From assembly GCA_963971425.1 (NCBI GenBank), contig OZ020516.1, forward strand, positions 15,612,593-15,676,592: a stretch of DNA of 64,000 bases, read 5' to 3'. Every line of letters starts with the position of its first letter. The first letter of the stretch is position 1. Below the pieces are notes generated by a model that saw only the letters and a list, made by a program, of their open reading frames with translations, made no database searches and was not told the origin of the DNA. This stretch comes from Bryoerythrophyllum caledonicum (taxonomy: Eukaryota; Streptophyta; Bryopsida; Pottiales; Pottiaceae). This document shows, in pieces, positions 34,901 to 46,244 of this stretch. The translations under genes were made by a program, and so were the position numbers.

Positions 34901-35160
34901 TGGATTCATTCTGGGAGCCATCTGGGGAGAGCTATAGTTGGGTAGACAAAGATGCATGCATTTTTTCATGTGTAGACACACTGGAAAGAACCATGTCCGG
35001 GGCCAGCGGGTGGAGAAAGCGCAATGTATTTGGAGTGCAGGTTGAAAGCAGAATTCGCATTCTTCAATCGGCAAAGGCTCACATCCTACAATATATTGCA
35101 ATGCAAACCGAAGCTATCGATGACGACCGTTTGCAAGCAGCCCTAAATTCTATGGAGTAG
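31942..35160 (+). pseudogene. DUF7869-type transposase-like gene, broken by one TGA
   Basis: A 964-codon frame runs from 31942 to TGA at 34834-34836. It then continues in the same frame for another 107 codons to TAG at 35158-35160. Key blocks: IIVDGMDQNTTMVP at about residue 515; KTHLCGALVHGIG at about 540; LRIQADNCTCENKN at about 594; and FLIVDHTHKDIDQRFSCIS at about 630. These are the hallmark of DUF7869, an RNase H-like transposase-type domain of eukaryotic mobile elements. Candidate acidic residues are the Asp of DGMD, the Asp/Glu of DNCxxENKN and the Asp of HKDID. A Cys-rich N-terminal zone, an AT-hook-like RRGRPSNQ (about 875) and a C-terminal BAH/chromo-like part (FVALSVD...FYVGKV...VCWY) follow. 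The TGA lies inside that last part, so C-to-T change of an Arg CGA is likely. TTTGCAG just upstream suggests an earlier exon. Confidence 0.75.
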
Positions 35161-37564
35161 ATAGTGTGCCTTTTTTAGGGTGTACTAGTTGTGTATGGTA
35201 ATTGATATATAGTGTGTGTGTAAGAGTAGTATATTCTAAGGGTGATCTAAGACGTTATGTCATTAATCCTTTAGAATAAAATTGTGTTTAATATTGGTGC
35301 TAAGTCCAATTGTTGAAGCATCTATATTTAGTTTTCACCATTGTATGCATTATGTAGTACGTAGAATATCTTTTAATCAATTGCCAACCCTTGCATAAAG
35401 TATGGTTTTTTGGATTACTCCTGTTTATATACTACAATCCTTCAAATCTATCATTTATCTAGTATTAACGAGGGGCCACCACAAATTAGTTGAAAATGCC
35501 AAAAAATCGCTTCCAATATGAACAACCATGATTGTACGTAATATTGTTGCAGAAGCTCAATTTTTTTTTCTTTGGAAAACATTTTTTTTGTTTGATTTTT
35601 TTTTTTTTTTCAATTTTGCCACTTTTGTTCGCAATGGCCGCCGTTGTACCCAAGTGCACTTTTAAATGGCCAAGTGCATAATTGCTTAATTGATTATTAT
35701 AATCATGTAAAGGAATTATAAAATTTATTTTATTTTATTTCATCCATTTTAATTTTATTTTTGGAACATTGCTATAATTTGTAAGATTTAAAATTGATAA
35801 AGGATTTTATTAAAATAGAATCTTGATAAATACCACAAATATATTCTTAAGCTAATACATGTTTGAAGGTCGCCGGTGAAATGGTTGACAGGTTGAAAAA
35901 GGACGTATATGCGAATCCGATACTATTATATGTTGAAAGGTCTCCGATGTAATGGTTGACACGTTGAAAAGGGACATTTATGTGCGAATCTGATACTATT
36001 ATACGTTCGCTAATGTAATGATTGAAAGGCTAGTGTTGAAAGGACAAAGGTGAAAGGACAAAGCTTGACAACCTTAAAACTAATTGTATCATTTACAAAG
36101 TTATATAGATTAGAAAAGAGGTCAAACCCGTGGTATCTTTCATCTTTGCCGTACTTGGAATGGCTTTTTTTTGGCTAAATTGTCATATGATGTGAGTTGT
36201 TTTGATTATTTATTAAGGTAGTGATGTTATTTTTCATGTGAGACATGTGGAAATCTCTGATAAATGCATTTGTGTGTGACTTCTATTATCAATCTTAAAA
36301 CCTCGAACTTGAACATATAGACCCCAATATTATCAAGTACGTACTTATCAATAATATTTGTCATGAGTACGTGCTGGATGATGAGTCCAAGAATGGAGTA
36401 TTCTACTTGCATTTATTGGGGTCTACAAGGATTCACTTCAATAGTTCATAAGAAAATTATAAGAAGCCATTTTATATATTAAAAAATGGATCACACAAAA
36501 TGCTAGGTGTAGATATTTTAGTTTTGTGGAGGTCATTGTTACATGTATGTTACTTTGCTTGAAGTTGCTTCACACTACGGTGGAGAAGATCCATCACTCA
36601 AGAATTCAAGAGAAATTTGAAACACTCTGAGCTTGATAATATTTCACCCTTTGTTTCACTAAAAAGGTAATATAAAAAAGGTGCGACATATTTCATGATA
36701 TCACATTTGGAAGGTTTATGCAGAATGTGATATTATGTAAAAAAAAAGTAGAAAACAAAAAGTAACAAAATAAATAACAAAATAACAAATTCTCACCCTG
36801 AGTTGCCTCCATCCCAAACTTAAACATCCTAAAAAGGCAAGATATTGGGGAGGCCATTATTGTCTATTATTGTTGAGGAGGGTGAATTCCTTTTTTTAAG
36901 AGGAGAAATCCCTTGCAAGCAAACTACAAAGTTTCTGCATCAACTCAAACGAGCAAATTTAAAATATGGACTACCCTACACAGTGGTCAATTTTGTACAT
37001 GATTTATTCAAAATGGAATGTCCAAAATTTATAGAAATTTCTGGATGATACTTGTGTAATACCTAGGTGATGTTCATTGATACCCATTTGCGTCCTAACC
37101 ACTACAACCCAAAAAAATAATAGATTTGGCATGTGGTGTACAAAAGTGACCACTTTCTATAGTACCTAGAGTCATTCTTTGAGTTATTTGTGCAAAGAAA
37201 ACCATACAAACACACAAGAATTTGTTATGCAAGACCTATCCTAATTGTTGTTATTTGAGATGTAGATTTCTTTCAATACAACCTATAAAATTGGAAACAA
37301 ATCAAGATGATATCATAATATTGAAAGACTAATATTCTAAAGCATAAAAAATAAGTAAGCACAATTATAAAAACTAACCATCAAAAAGAAGAAATAGAAC
37401 TCTGGTCTCCAAAGGATAACCAACAAAATAATTGACGTCACCAATGTAAAACATGACTTTTGGTCATGCCTTTTGTAAATATGACTTTTGTGGTGGTAAC
37501 TTTTGTAAACTTTGTGGTGACTTATTTCATGTGGCTCCGTGGTGCACCTAGTACTGTTACACAC
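35161..37564. other. No gene seen; short tandem repeat at 35859-36010
   Basis: A ~72-bp unit around 'gaaggtc(g/t)ccg(g/a)tg...gcgaatc(c/t)gatactattata' occurs twice, plus a fragment, at 35859-36010. The remaining open frames, including one at 36845-37048, have no recognisable protein features. Confidence 0.5.
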
Positions 37565-37568
37565 TTAA

Positions 37569-37836
37569 CCCTTTTAGAACAAGCAACAATTTTTGGGTCG
37601 TTCCGGCATGATAATCTCAATAGCAAACGCTATAGACCACCTCCATGAAAGACTTTAATTATGATAAAGAGGTGGAGGAAGATGGGCATCTACTGAGACC
37701 GGCACCACAAAAATTGATGCAAGTATTAGCAAGCTACAATGATTTCCGTCAAGTGGGGTCGCAATGAAATGTACCTTGTGCATAGATGTTGTTCTGCATG
37801 ATCTAGAACACTTGTAGATTCTCACAGGCTAAAGGG
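37569..37836. mobile_element. Short TTAA-flanked element E
   Basis: A 268-bp segment is bounded by TTAA (37565-37568 and 37837-37840). It starts CCCTTTTAG and its end reads CTAAAGGG, so the terminal repeats are inverted. It has the size of a MITE and the target of piggyBac. There is no ORF. Confidence 0.6.
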
Positions 37837-38088
37837 TTAACTAGTACAACTGCTATTATATGTACCATCTCTATCATCCATCCAATCACTTATTCATCTA
37901 TTCATCTTTTATTTGTCACACTTACGCTACACTTTTTGAAATTTTTTTTGGATCTAATCAAGGGTGATGTAAACAAGGGATAATACAAGGGATAATACAA
38001 GGGAGTTTTGAAATAGGGAAATCGGTCTCAAGGCTAGATTGAGTATGATTAGCCAAGAACAGGACATTTTCATTGAACATGCCCTTAA

Positions 38089-38723
38089 CCCCTAAAAGCC
38101 CAGGCATTTTCCCTCATGAAACACTCCAAAATTGCCATCATCAACAAGTGGCAACGAAATCTAACATTACAGTCTAATTTTAGATTTTTAACCGTACAAT
38201 CTTAAAATAGACACGTATATGAACTTACAATAAAAATTTGGTTGCAATCCACCGCACGGATGTGAAGATTATAGTGTTTGAAATGCAAAGAAAAGTATTT
38301 TTCCCCCCTTGCCCGGCAAGGTCAGCCTACTTTGACTAGGTATATCTTCTAGTTTTTACATTGAAATGTGATAAAATCTTTTACCAATATGACTTATATG
38401 TTGTTAGCTATTTGTGTGCAAAATTTGAGGTCAATTCGAGGGGTAATAGATGTAGAAATATACACTTTAGTGAAAGGGGGTACAAAATGTTGACAATTAC
38501 TACGTAAGTGATATGAAATTGTTTGATTCATACAAGTTGTTGCATTTGAGAATCCCAATGGTGGAAACTTTCAATTTATTTTTTCACTAATTTTAGAAAA
38601 AGAAACGAATAGAAATAGTAAAATCCATAATTTTCATGAGTATATGGAATAAATAAAGCATTATGGGAAAGGGCAGTGCTTGAAATTGGGTGGCCTATTT
38701 GTCCCGCCCTCGTAGCTGGACGG

Positions 38724-38755
<32 letters not shown>

Positions 38756-39190
38756 TTTTTTTTTTGGCGGGCCCGCTTCTGGCGCGGGATGCTAGCAGGC
38801 CAGCTGACTGCTGATTGATTGCTGTTTTTAAAAAAATTATTTTAACAACTCTTTTAATAATTTCCAATGCTTTTTCTACTTGGACTTCGTGCATAGAAGT
38901 CTGGATTCCTTTCCTCGCACTTTCTGTCCCAAAATTTTGCCCCTTTTTCCTCCTCAAATTGCATTGGTTGACATGGCTGCCCCAATAGTCCAGAGTCCCC
39001 ATTTTGACCTTTGAAGGCTAATAACTTTTGAACCAAGAGTCCAAAATCATATTTGAAAAATTCCCCATATAGATTTCTTAAAGGACAATGCAGTGTAAAA
39101 TTTTCATAGGAATCGGAGTATTTTTTCCACTCAAAGATACATGCTCAAAATCCAAAACGTACTTCCCAAGTACACTTGGGCTCTTAGGGG
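38089..39190. mobile_element. piggyBac-like non-autonomous element F
   Basis: The 1,102-bp segment is bounded by TTAA (38085-38088 and 39191-39194). It begins CCCCTAAAAGCCCAGG and ends CTTGGGCTCTTAGGGG, inverted ends with a few mismatches. The interior is related to element A in the opposite orientation. An A28-T14 run at 38724-38765 followed by GGCGGGCCCGC marks a low-complexity core. There is no transposase. Confidence 0.75.
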
Positions 39191-39599
39191 TTAAACGAAC
39201 AGAAACGAGTATACTTCATCTTATTATATATTTGTCACTATTTGGTATGTTTTGAAGTTGCTTCACGCTTTTCCAGAAATATGTCGTGGCCTTGTACACT
39301 TGGCCCGAGTCAAGTCCTCGAGCTAAAATTAGAGGTGGTGCTCCTTCAAAACCTCCACACTACACCACTCATCCCATTAGTCCGAGATGCACTTTAGTAG
39401 TAGAAAAAAGTTTTTTTTTCCCCTTTTCGAGACGTGCTTTTGGAATTATTTTTCGCCGAAACGGACCTTTGGGGTACGGTATGATTTTCCTGACCTGCCC
39501 CGGCTTCAGCATTGACCCGCATGAAGGCCGCTGCAGTCTCCTTGATTCAAAGATTCCAAGGTGCACACCTCTTGTAATACGGTACTCTCTTCCAACTAT

Positions 39600-39970
39600 C
39601 ACAACACATTATAAGCATGTGAATAAAATGAAGTCTGAATTCGTGCACATGAAGTGAAGAATGCCAGAATGAAACTCTCTAACCGAGGGCAGTTCTCCAT
39701 CTCTCGAGAATGCGTCATTTATCCCGGGAACAATGAGCACAAGCATCTCAACATCTGAAAACGTTTAACAAAAACTTTTAGCAGTTCGATTTACTGAACA
39801 TCTTTTTAGAAATTTATGGCAGTTTAGAATAGGATGTAATTGATGGCGAGGTGACTCGAATCTTCAAGTACCTGGTAGAAGAGCTGGGCAACAGCACCAT
39901 TGGTGGGATCCAACAGCATCACAGAGTCTATCACCACATAGGAAAGTCCACCTGCATTATCACGGGACAG
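39600..39970 (-). other. Possible exons of an unrecognised gene (minus strand)
   Basis: Two stretches look coding and have splice-like borders. 39872-39951 (AG before, GT after) reads GLSYVVIDSVMLLDPTNGAV and onward. About 39660-39755, preceded by TTTTCAG, reads VEMLVLIVPGINDAFSRDG. Their phases do not join directly, so a further exon, another splice site or pseudogene decay is needed. They lie downstream of CWF19L2 on the same strand. I do not recognise the protein. Confidence 0.3.
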
Positions 39971-40128
39971 TCCTCAAGCACAGAAAATCCGAGGGATTAT
40001 AGTGACGAAGTGAGGCAAGCTTCCCATAAACTTAAATCTTGAGCGAAATATGGACTACAATGAGATTTCTATTAGGTAAAAATACAAAAATTAGATCTTC
40101 TGAGAGACTTCGAGTGTACTTATTTCCA

Positions 40129-43100
40129 TCACTCCAGCATTTTGGTCCAGTCATGAGGCTCCCACATCTTGGCGAAATCCTTCGCGTACTTATCTTGGTC
40201 CCTCCTTGACAAAGCCTGCATGTGAAAGTCCTCTTCTTCGATTTCCAACATCCCTTCCAGTACCGCCCTGCCAAACTCCGGCTTGAATTTTGTCTCGTCA
40301 TCAATCACATGAGCGTAGCCACCATTCATGCCGAACTCCACATGGAAATAGGGGAAGTTTTTGGGCACAGAGGCACGTAAGCCTTTAATCCTGGTGTCAA
40401 TGAGCCTCTTTGCGTTATGTTGACTCCATTCGCTCTCTGCTTCATCAATAGCCTGCATCACGTTGGCACCATCAGGTTCAGTTTAAACGGGCAAGAGAAT
40501 ATTACCTTTTTGTAAAATGCTTTCCAAAGGCAAGACGATACAGGTTAAAAGCTGACCTTTTTGAAATACAGAGGAGCATCCTTTGAGAAGGAGCTTGGAA
40601 TGGGTATACATTCCACCACACAGTGGCGCTTTTGACGTGAAAGGTGCATGGCGGTCTCCAGAAATATGGCTTCCTTGTTCTGCTCATCGAACATGCGCAC
40701 CAGACACTTCTTGAAGTTACGAAGCTCCTCCCATGTGTCGTCGTCAACGTTGCGAGTAGCTCCCTCGTGTTGCATTGGGACTATGTAGCAATGGCCATTC
40801 ACAAGAGGCTTTCTTGGAGGTAACGTGAGATACGAGAAGTTCGCAATCGCCATCGTGAGGTGCTTGGGCCTGTTTTCGTTGCCGAAACATAATTGACACC
40901 GCTCCGTTTGCGTTTGAATGCGGTTGTAATTTTGTACAGTAGGGCGTTGGTTTGAACCCTGTGGAGGTTTCTTCTTCTTCTTCTCTGCACGAGGACCCAG
41001 ATCATCATACTCGTCATCTGCTTTATACAACTTGTTTTGACCTATCAGTCCTGCCATAGATTTGTCTGCGCTCTCCCTCCGAGACTCTAAAGTCTTCTTC
41101 CCTAAAGCCTCAAGCCTGGCGAGGATTTGCGATGGTCCAGGTGAGGACTGCTTTTCCTCTTCATCGGCAGGTCGCTCCCTCGCCATACTTGCAGCAGCTT
41201 CGCCTTGCTTCTGTCAAATCATAAAAGAAGCAGTTCAGCGGAAGAATACAGCATTTCAAAAGGGTAGATCCTCATATCAACCTAAAATGAGGATTTTCCT
41301 TTCAAACACCTCGAAAGGGTTCACTCGCTGAGATGCAACAAAACATCTGATACTGCATTCCAGAACGAGATTGAATTCATCTATATTTGCTAGCAGAATA
41401 CATTGCAAAAAGAATTGCTAACATACCTGGAGCTCGTCTGCTTCTTTATGTTTGCCTCGTAGCCGCAACTGCATCACTTTCGCTGCAATTTGATTACTAC
41501 TCAAGTTTTGTACCTGAACGCCACTAGTTTCAACCTTCCGCCCTGTATCAACCACCCTCGAAGATGGTGCTTCCACATCATTGTTCCTAGCCGTCTGATG
41601 CGAATCCACTATTGCAGCAGGCTCAGAAATTGCAACCCTTTTGACCTCATATGAAGATTTAATACTACTTGCGCTAGCATCCTTGGTTACGCTGTGAGGT
41701 TCCACTCTTGAGACTAGCTTCGATACAGTAGCCACATGAGCACCAGTGTCGGACTTGACATCATGAGAGTCGGATTCCTTCACCGTCCTAGTGGTTTCTA
41801 CCCTAGTAGTAGTAGTAGTGGTTCTCGTCACAGTAGAGACACGGGTTGAAGTGTTTGGCTCCTCTTGAGGCTTAGACGACCCAAAGTTCTTCAAAAAATC
41901 TCCATCGTCACTGAACTTGTTGTAAGTTTGAGCAGCAGCCCTTAATACAGCAGCGTCTTCAGGTCTGATGCTCCCTTTGTTTCTCCAAGACAATTTTTTA
42001 TCTATCTGAGGTGCTCTCATGCGATTATCCTTTGCTTTAACGTCTTTCAAATAATCCCTACTCGCTGTTCTCATTCTCCTATCATCTTCGTCCTCTGGTG
42101 CGTTGGCCTCCTCTCCTTTCCTGCCTTCCCCAGCTTGAGGTGCATCAGTGACTCTGTCGTCAGCTTTTCTCGTCCTGTCTCTTTTGGCATGCATGTGTGC
42201 ATTCGCATGCGCTGCCCTTTGGACTGCAACGCTGTCGGTCAGTGACGCCAAGGACCCCCACCGCTCCTCAACAACCTGAACATCATATCAATCCATGTCC
42301 AGAAAACGTCAAAAACAACCACCACGAACAGTAGACCTCACACCTCGTCATCACAAAAATCCACGCCAATTACATCTCACATCTCAAAAGCTAAAACACA
42401 AACCTCATCCAGTTTCTTTCCTTCTCGTGCAGCTTGCTCTTGTGCCCTTTTCAGTGCTTTCATCCGCCAACTTGCACCTCCATCACCAACACCCGGAGGC
42501 GGCGGCAAACGACCACGACCTCCTCCAGTCAAACCACCTTTATCTGCTTCCGAAGGCAGTCCTATACCATCGTTTTTCCAGTATGGATTGAGTTCCTTAA
42601 CATTGCTAACTGGTTTCTGAAGAAAACACAGATGTCTCAGAAACTACGCCGCAGAAAAACTCATGCCGATGCCACATACCTCAGAACTTCAAACTAGCAG
42701 AGTATAAATCGACAGCATACCTCGGGTTCAAGACGTAGAGCATCATCTTGTACAGGAGCAGGCGGCCGTTCCGGTGCAAGGTTCATCCATTCCAAACCTG
42801 CTTCTTTTCTCTTATTCTCCTGCAATCCACGGTTTACCTTCCGGCTGGCGAGACCGTCTGCATTACGATATCAACGGAGTCGCATGAACTCAGTTATTTC
42901 CCTCTAGAAATCTCCACAGAAACCTAGAAATACAAACTCAAAACCTAAACCTCGATTTAACTTGAAATTACCTGAATCGTCTGACGCCTCGTCGCTACTA
43001 TACTCCTTGTCCTCCTCCTCCTCATCACTATATTTCCGCTTCGACTTCCTCTCGTGCTTCCGCTTCTCGTCTCCACGCTTCGACTTCCCCTTCCGATCCT

Positions 43101-43296
43101 CCTTCGACCCGTGCTTCCTCTTCTTCGACGACTTCCCCTGCGCAACAAACGCAAACCGTAAACCCTAACTCCAAGGAAACTGATACTAAGAAAAACAGAA
43201 CCTCCGATCACGCACGCGGAATTGTGAGCGTAGAAATACCTCAACGTCAGCGGCAGGCAACTCGTCCCGCGGAACGAAGCGCACTGCGCCTAACAT
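40129..43296 (-). CDS. CWF19L2: CWF19-like protein 2 (CwfJ domain), seven exons
   Basis: A complete spliced gene of 799 aa. The exons are 43240-43296, 42972-43137, 42721-42857, 42404-42616, 41427-42275, 40557-41210 and 40129-40452. All borders are GT-AG with consistent phases, ending TGA. It starts MLGAVRFVPRDELPA. Then come a Lys/Ser-rich nuclear-type region, AGLEWMNLAPERP, KELNPYWKNDG and VVEERWGSL. The CwfJ N-terminal domain begins with the zinc-binding CQLCFG and holds the HIT-like RHCVVECIPIP near residues 670-680. The last exon carries the second CwfJ domain (AIDEAESEWSQHN, FPYFHVEFG, WEPHDWTKMLE). The family acts with debranching enzyme in lariat-intron turnover and is spliceosome-associated, in the nucleus. 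Length matches plant and animal relatives. A telobox-like AAACCCTAA lies in intron 1 near 43159. Confidence 0.93.
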
Positions 43297-43509
43297 GGTG
43301 GTGAACACTGCGCCTAGGGTTTCGCCGTTGATTTTCCTTTGAGGCGGAGCTCCACCTGCAATGAAATGGTGTCCCTGGAAGTAAGAGTCCCTGCTGCGCA
43401 CAAGGTCAGAAGCTTTGCTCGCTCTCGCCACGAACCTGCAACCAGCTCCTTCTCCCGAAAACAGGAAGCTCACGCAACGTCATCGTCGTCTACTGTGTTT
43501 TCCCACGAG

Positions 43510-43750
43510 AGAGACGAGGTATCACAGGGGCATCGGGGGGTTTTCGTGCCGGTATCGACTAGAACCCGGTGGAGGGAAGGCTTCGAACGGGTATCGGATG
43601 GTTATCGTGACTGCATGTCGCTGGTATCTAAGGGTATCGTAGGGTTTATGGGAGTATCGGAGGGTATCGTATGAGGAGCAGGGCGTCGTAAGGGTATTGG
43701 AAGGTTCTCGTAGGAGCATCTTACTGGTATTGGAAGAGGTATCAGCTTAG
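43510..43750. repeat. GTATC-word cluster upstream of CWF19L2
   Basis: At least eight GTATC words, mostly 'gggtatcg(t/g)a', fall within about 230 bp, starting 215 bp upstream of the minus-strand start codon. Spacing is irregular. Similar words lie just upstream of the gene start at 47942. It could be a promoter element array or a degenerate minisatellite. Confidence 0.55.
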
Positions 43751-44139
43751 AGCATCTCCACCCGAGAGACGCCAACTCGGCCACTTTTGGCCAGGTACGG
43801 TCCCCCTTTTTCCGCTCTAGAACTTGGCTGGAGGGTTTTCTTTGCATCGCTGCCGAAAGCCAACGGGAGGCCACCAATGGTTTCCAATTCCCACCCGAGT
43901 TTTACAATTGGCAATGAGCTTCCAAGGCACGGGTCCCCCTGTTTTTGCAGAGAATGTCAGTGGTTACAGTCCATTCATAGTTATGCAAATTGACGACCAC
44001 CCCTACGCTTCCACGTAACGGCACCGGAGTGGTGGAAGTGCTTGCCAAAATATGGCGCTCATATGCCATAATCCTAGCGTTTTCTGCGCCAGCGCTAGTC
44101 CGGAGTTGTTATCCTAGCCGGGATGGCCGGCCTCGAACC

Positions 44140-44300
44140 AGCCGGGGGGGGTAGGTGGAAGAGAAGGAGGAAGAAGAAGAAGAAGGATGAAGAGGAGAAG
44201 AAGAAGGTGGAGGAGAAGGAGGAGGAAGAAGAAGGTGGTGGAGGGAGATGGAGGAAGAAGAAGGAGGACGAAGATGGCCATCACGAAGAGGAGGGTTTGT
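44140..44300. repeat. Purine (GAA/GAG) microsatellite-like tract
   Basis: Almost pure A/G sequence on the plus strand. A Lys/Glu-only open frame over it is a by-product. Two AGGGTTT words follow at 44328-44360. Confidence 0.75.
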
Positions 44301-45114
44301 GGTGAAGGTAGAAGGAGATTTGCAACCTAGGGTTTGAATTTTGCAAACTAGGGTTTGTGGAAGATTGTGGCGGAGGGAGTTTTAGACACAACGAAGGTGG
44401 CGATTACTCGACGTGGAGGCGGTGCAAGGAGATTCACAACCGCGGCCAGAAGATTCAGAGACTAAACCACGATTGCAAGAAGCTTGCAGGTGCAACATGG
44501 AGGTGGCAAGAATCGTGAACAAGGTGATTCTTGTCAATTGATGGTTTTTTCTTGTTTGTACAACTTCCTTGTTTGAAAGATCTCTTATCATTTTCCTTTC
44601 GCCGGGGTGAATTCCGGTTGCCTTCTTTCCGGTCTAGAAAAAAGTCTTCCGGTAGACCCTACTTAGACCTCGTAAGTCCTAGAATCTTTGAATTTTTGGT
44701 ACTCATGCGTCTATTCTTTGTCCCATCATTTATTTTCCATTGTCACGGCCTTGTGGCAAGTCTTCTTTTGTGTTCTTCCTATTCTTCTCCTTTTCCTAGT
44801 CTTGCCTAAATTTTCTGTTTTTTTCCGGGTCTCTCTGGTCTTCTGGAAAAACCCCTTCAAAGATTCTTATCCTCCTAGCATAGTCATCTCTTTCGCTGAA
44901 AGTGGTTAATTGTTATTTTGTTTTGTTTAGTTATGTTACTAGATATGTGAGATGCCTACATCCCTGACATTAATCTAGAAAAGTGTTCTAGAGAACAATA
45001 CACCGGTTGCCTGGTATACTTGAGTTTTCCGGGCCGGACCGATAATTGTGATAAGTTGATAGAGTGATTGGTGGAAGTACAGACACATCCCGGAGATAGT
45101 TCATCCCGGACAAC
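44301..45114. other. No gene seen; probable 5' leader of the gag-like copy
   Basis: No supported coding region apart from the leader of the gag-like ORF. Near 45085-45114 'tcccgga' words appear, and the sequence directly before the ATG (CCCGGACAAC) matches that before the intact copy at 62678. Confidence 0.4.
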
Positions 45115-45934
45115 ATGACTCCATCGATGACATTGAAGCTTTTCAAGATTGATCCTATCAAGTGGGAGGGGACTAAAAAAAGGACAGTTGGAGGAAGATC
45201 TCACCCGGATAGGTTGCATGGGGTTATACGAGAAACCTTGGATCTTCTAGAAGGGATATGCAACTGCAGAGTTGCTACCTCCCGGGACACCCTGGGGAGC
45301 CTATCCGGCTAATCCTCCGACATGGACTAGAGAAGTATGGCGTAATGGGTATTTTTTTATAGAAGAAGAGGGATAGACACTTGAGGTCAACTAGAAATTG
45401 CTGGAGAAGCACCTAACAAGCTCCAACGACGTATCGGAGTGCTACTGGAGTGATCAATTGACAAACAACCGGTTGAGGAGGGTAATTGAGTTTTTAAACC
45501 CAATTTTCCATCCCAACCAACATGAAAGAATCACAGTGCGGATGTCCACAACCTACATACAAGCATTCTTCCAGGATTCCTTCCCGGACTGGGGATTTTT
45601 GTTGGAAGAAGCGTTTTTGCTACAGCTCCGAGCAATTCAACTAGGTGGGTGTTCCAAGACTTTCTTATCTCCATACCTTATGCATTTGTATGAGTATTGT
45701 CGTTGTCTGGAACCGGAAGAAAAGAGGATTTGGAGGCAAGGGATGGTTCCCCAGGATCATTCTCCCCGGGCCTTTTCCCAACTTACTGAAGGAAGGTTGG
45801 CGCTACCAGTAAACCAACAGGAGGCATCATCATCCCATTCACTCTGGAATGATGGTAGGTCATCCCGGTCTCACCGGGAAAATCCACCTTCACCACCTCG
45901 GCTATCTAAGAATCTTACACTACGTAGAAAATAG
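45115..45934 (+). pseudogene. Gag-like mobile-element ORF, decayed copy 1
   Basis: This is a relative of the intact ORF at 62043-62678. The start MTPSMTLKLFKIDPIKWEG matches MALPATFKLLKVDPNKREG. A frameshift near 45180 then moves to the frame reading IGCMGLYEKPW, GAYPANPPTWTREVWRNGY, LRRVIEFLNPIFHPN and FLSPYLMHLYEYCRCLEPEE. In-frame TAG codons interrupt at 45248-45250, 45374-45376 and 45392-45394. The one at 45374 falls where the intact copy has Trp. The function is unknown. It is helical, has no zinc knuckle and resembles a gag or coat-type ORF only by context. Confidence 0.6.
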
Positions 45935-46244
45935 CTAAGTTCTACCGGGATGTGACCCGAGACGTCCAACTGATGGAGATGGGAGCTTTTGGAGGCAATG
46001 AGTACGAGGGAAGGATGAATGAGTAGCGTCAATTAGTACCTCAATTTTCTCGTATGCTCATCTACCGTGGCGTTTGAGTTCTATCGCACAAAAATTTAGC
46101 CGCTAAATTAGTTGTAAAAATACAATATAGTTGTTCCGAAATTTTGCAAAGAATTTACCAGTCCATCAATGAGGTTACTTTAATGACCGAATATTTCCTC
46201 CAAGAAGATTATCTTCATCGAATCAAAGGTCATTGTTGCAGTAA

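Noticed and set aside
44123..44305. Lys/Glu-only frame
   Set aside because: It is translation of a purine microsatellite.
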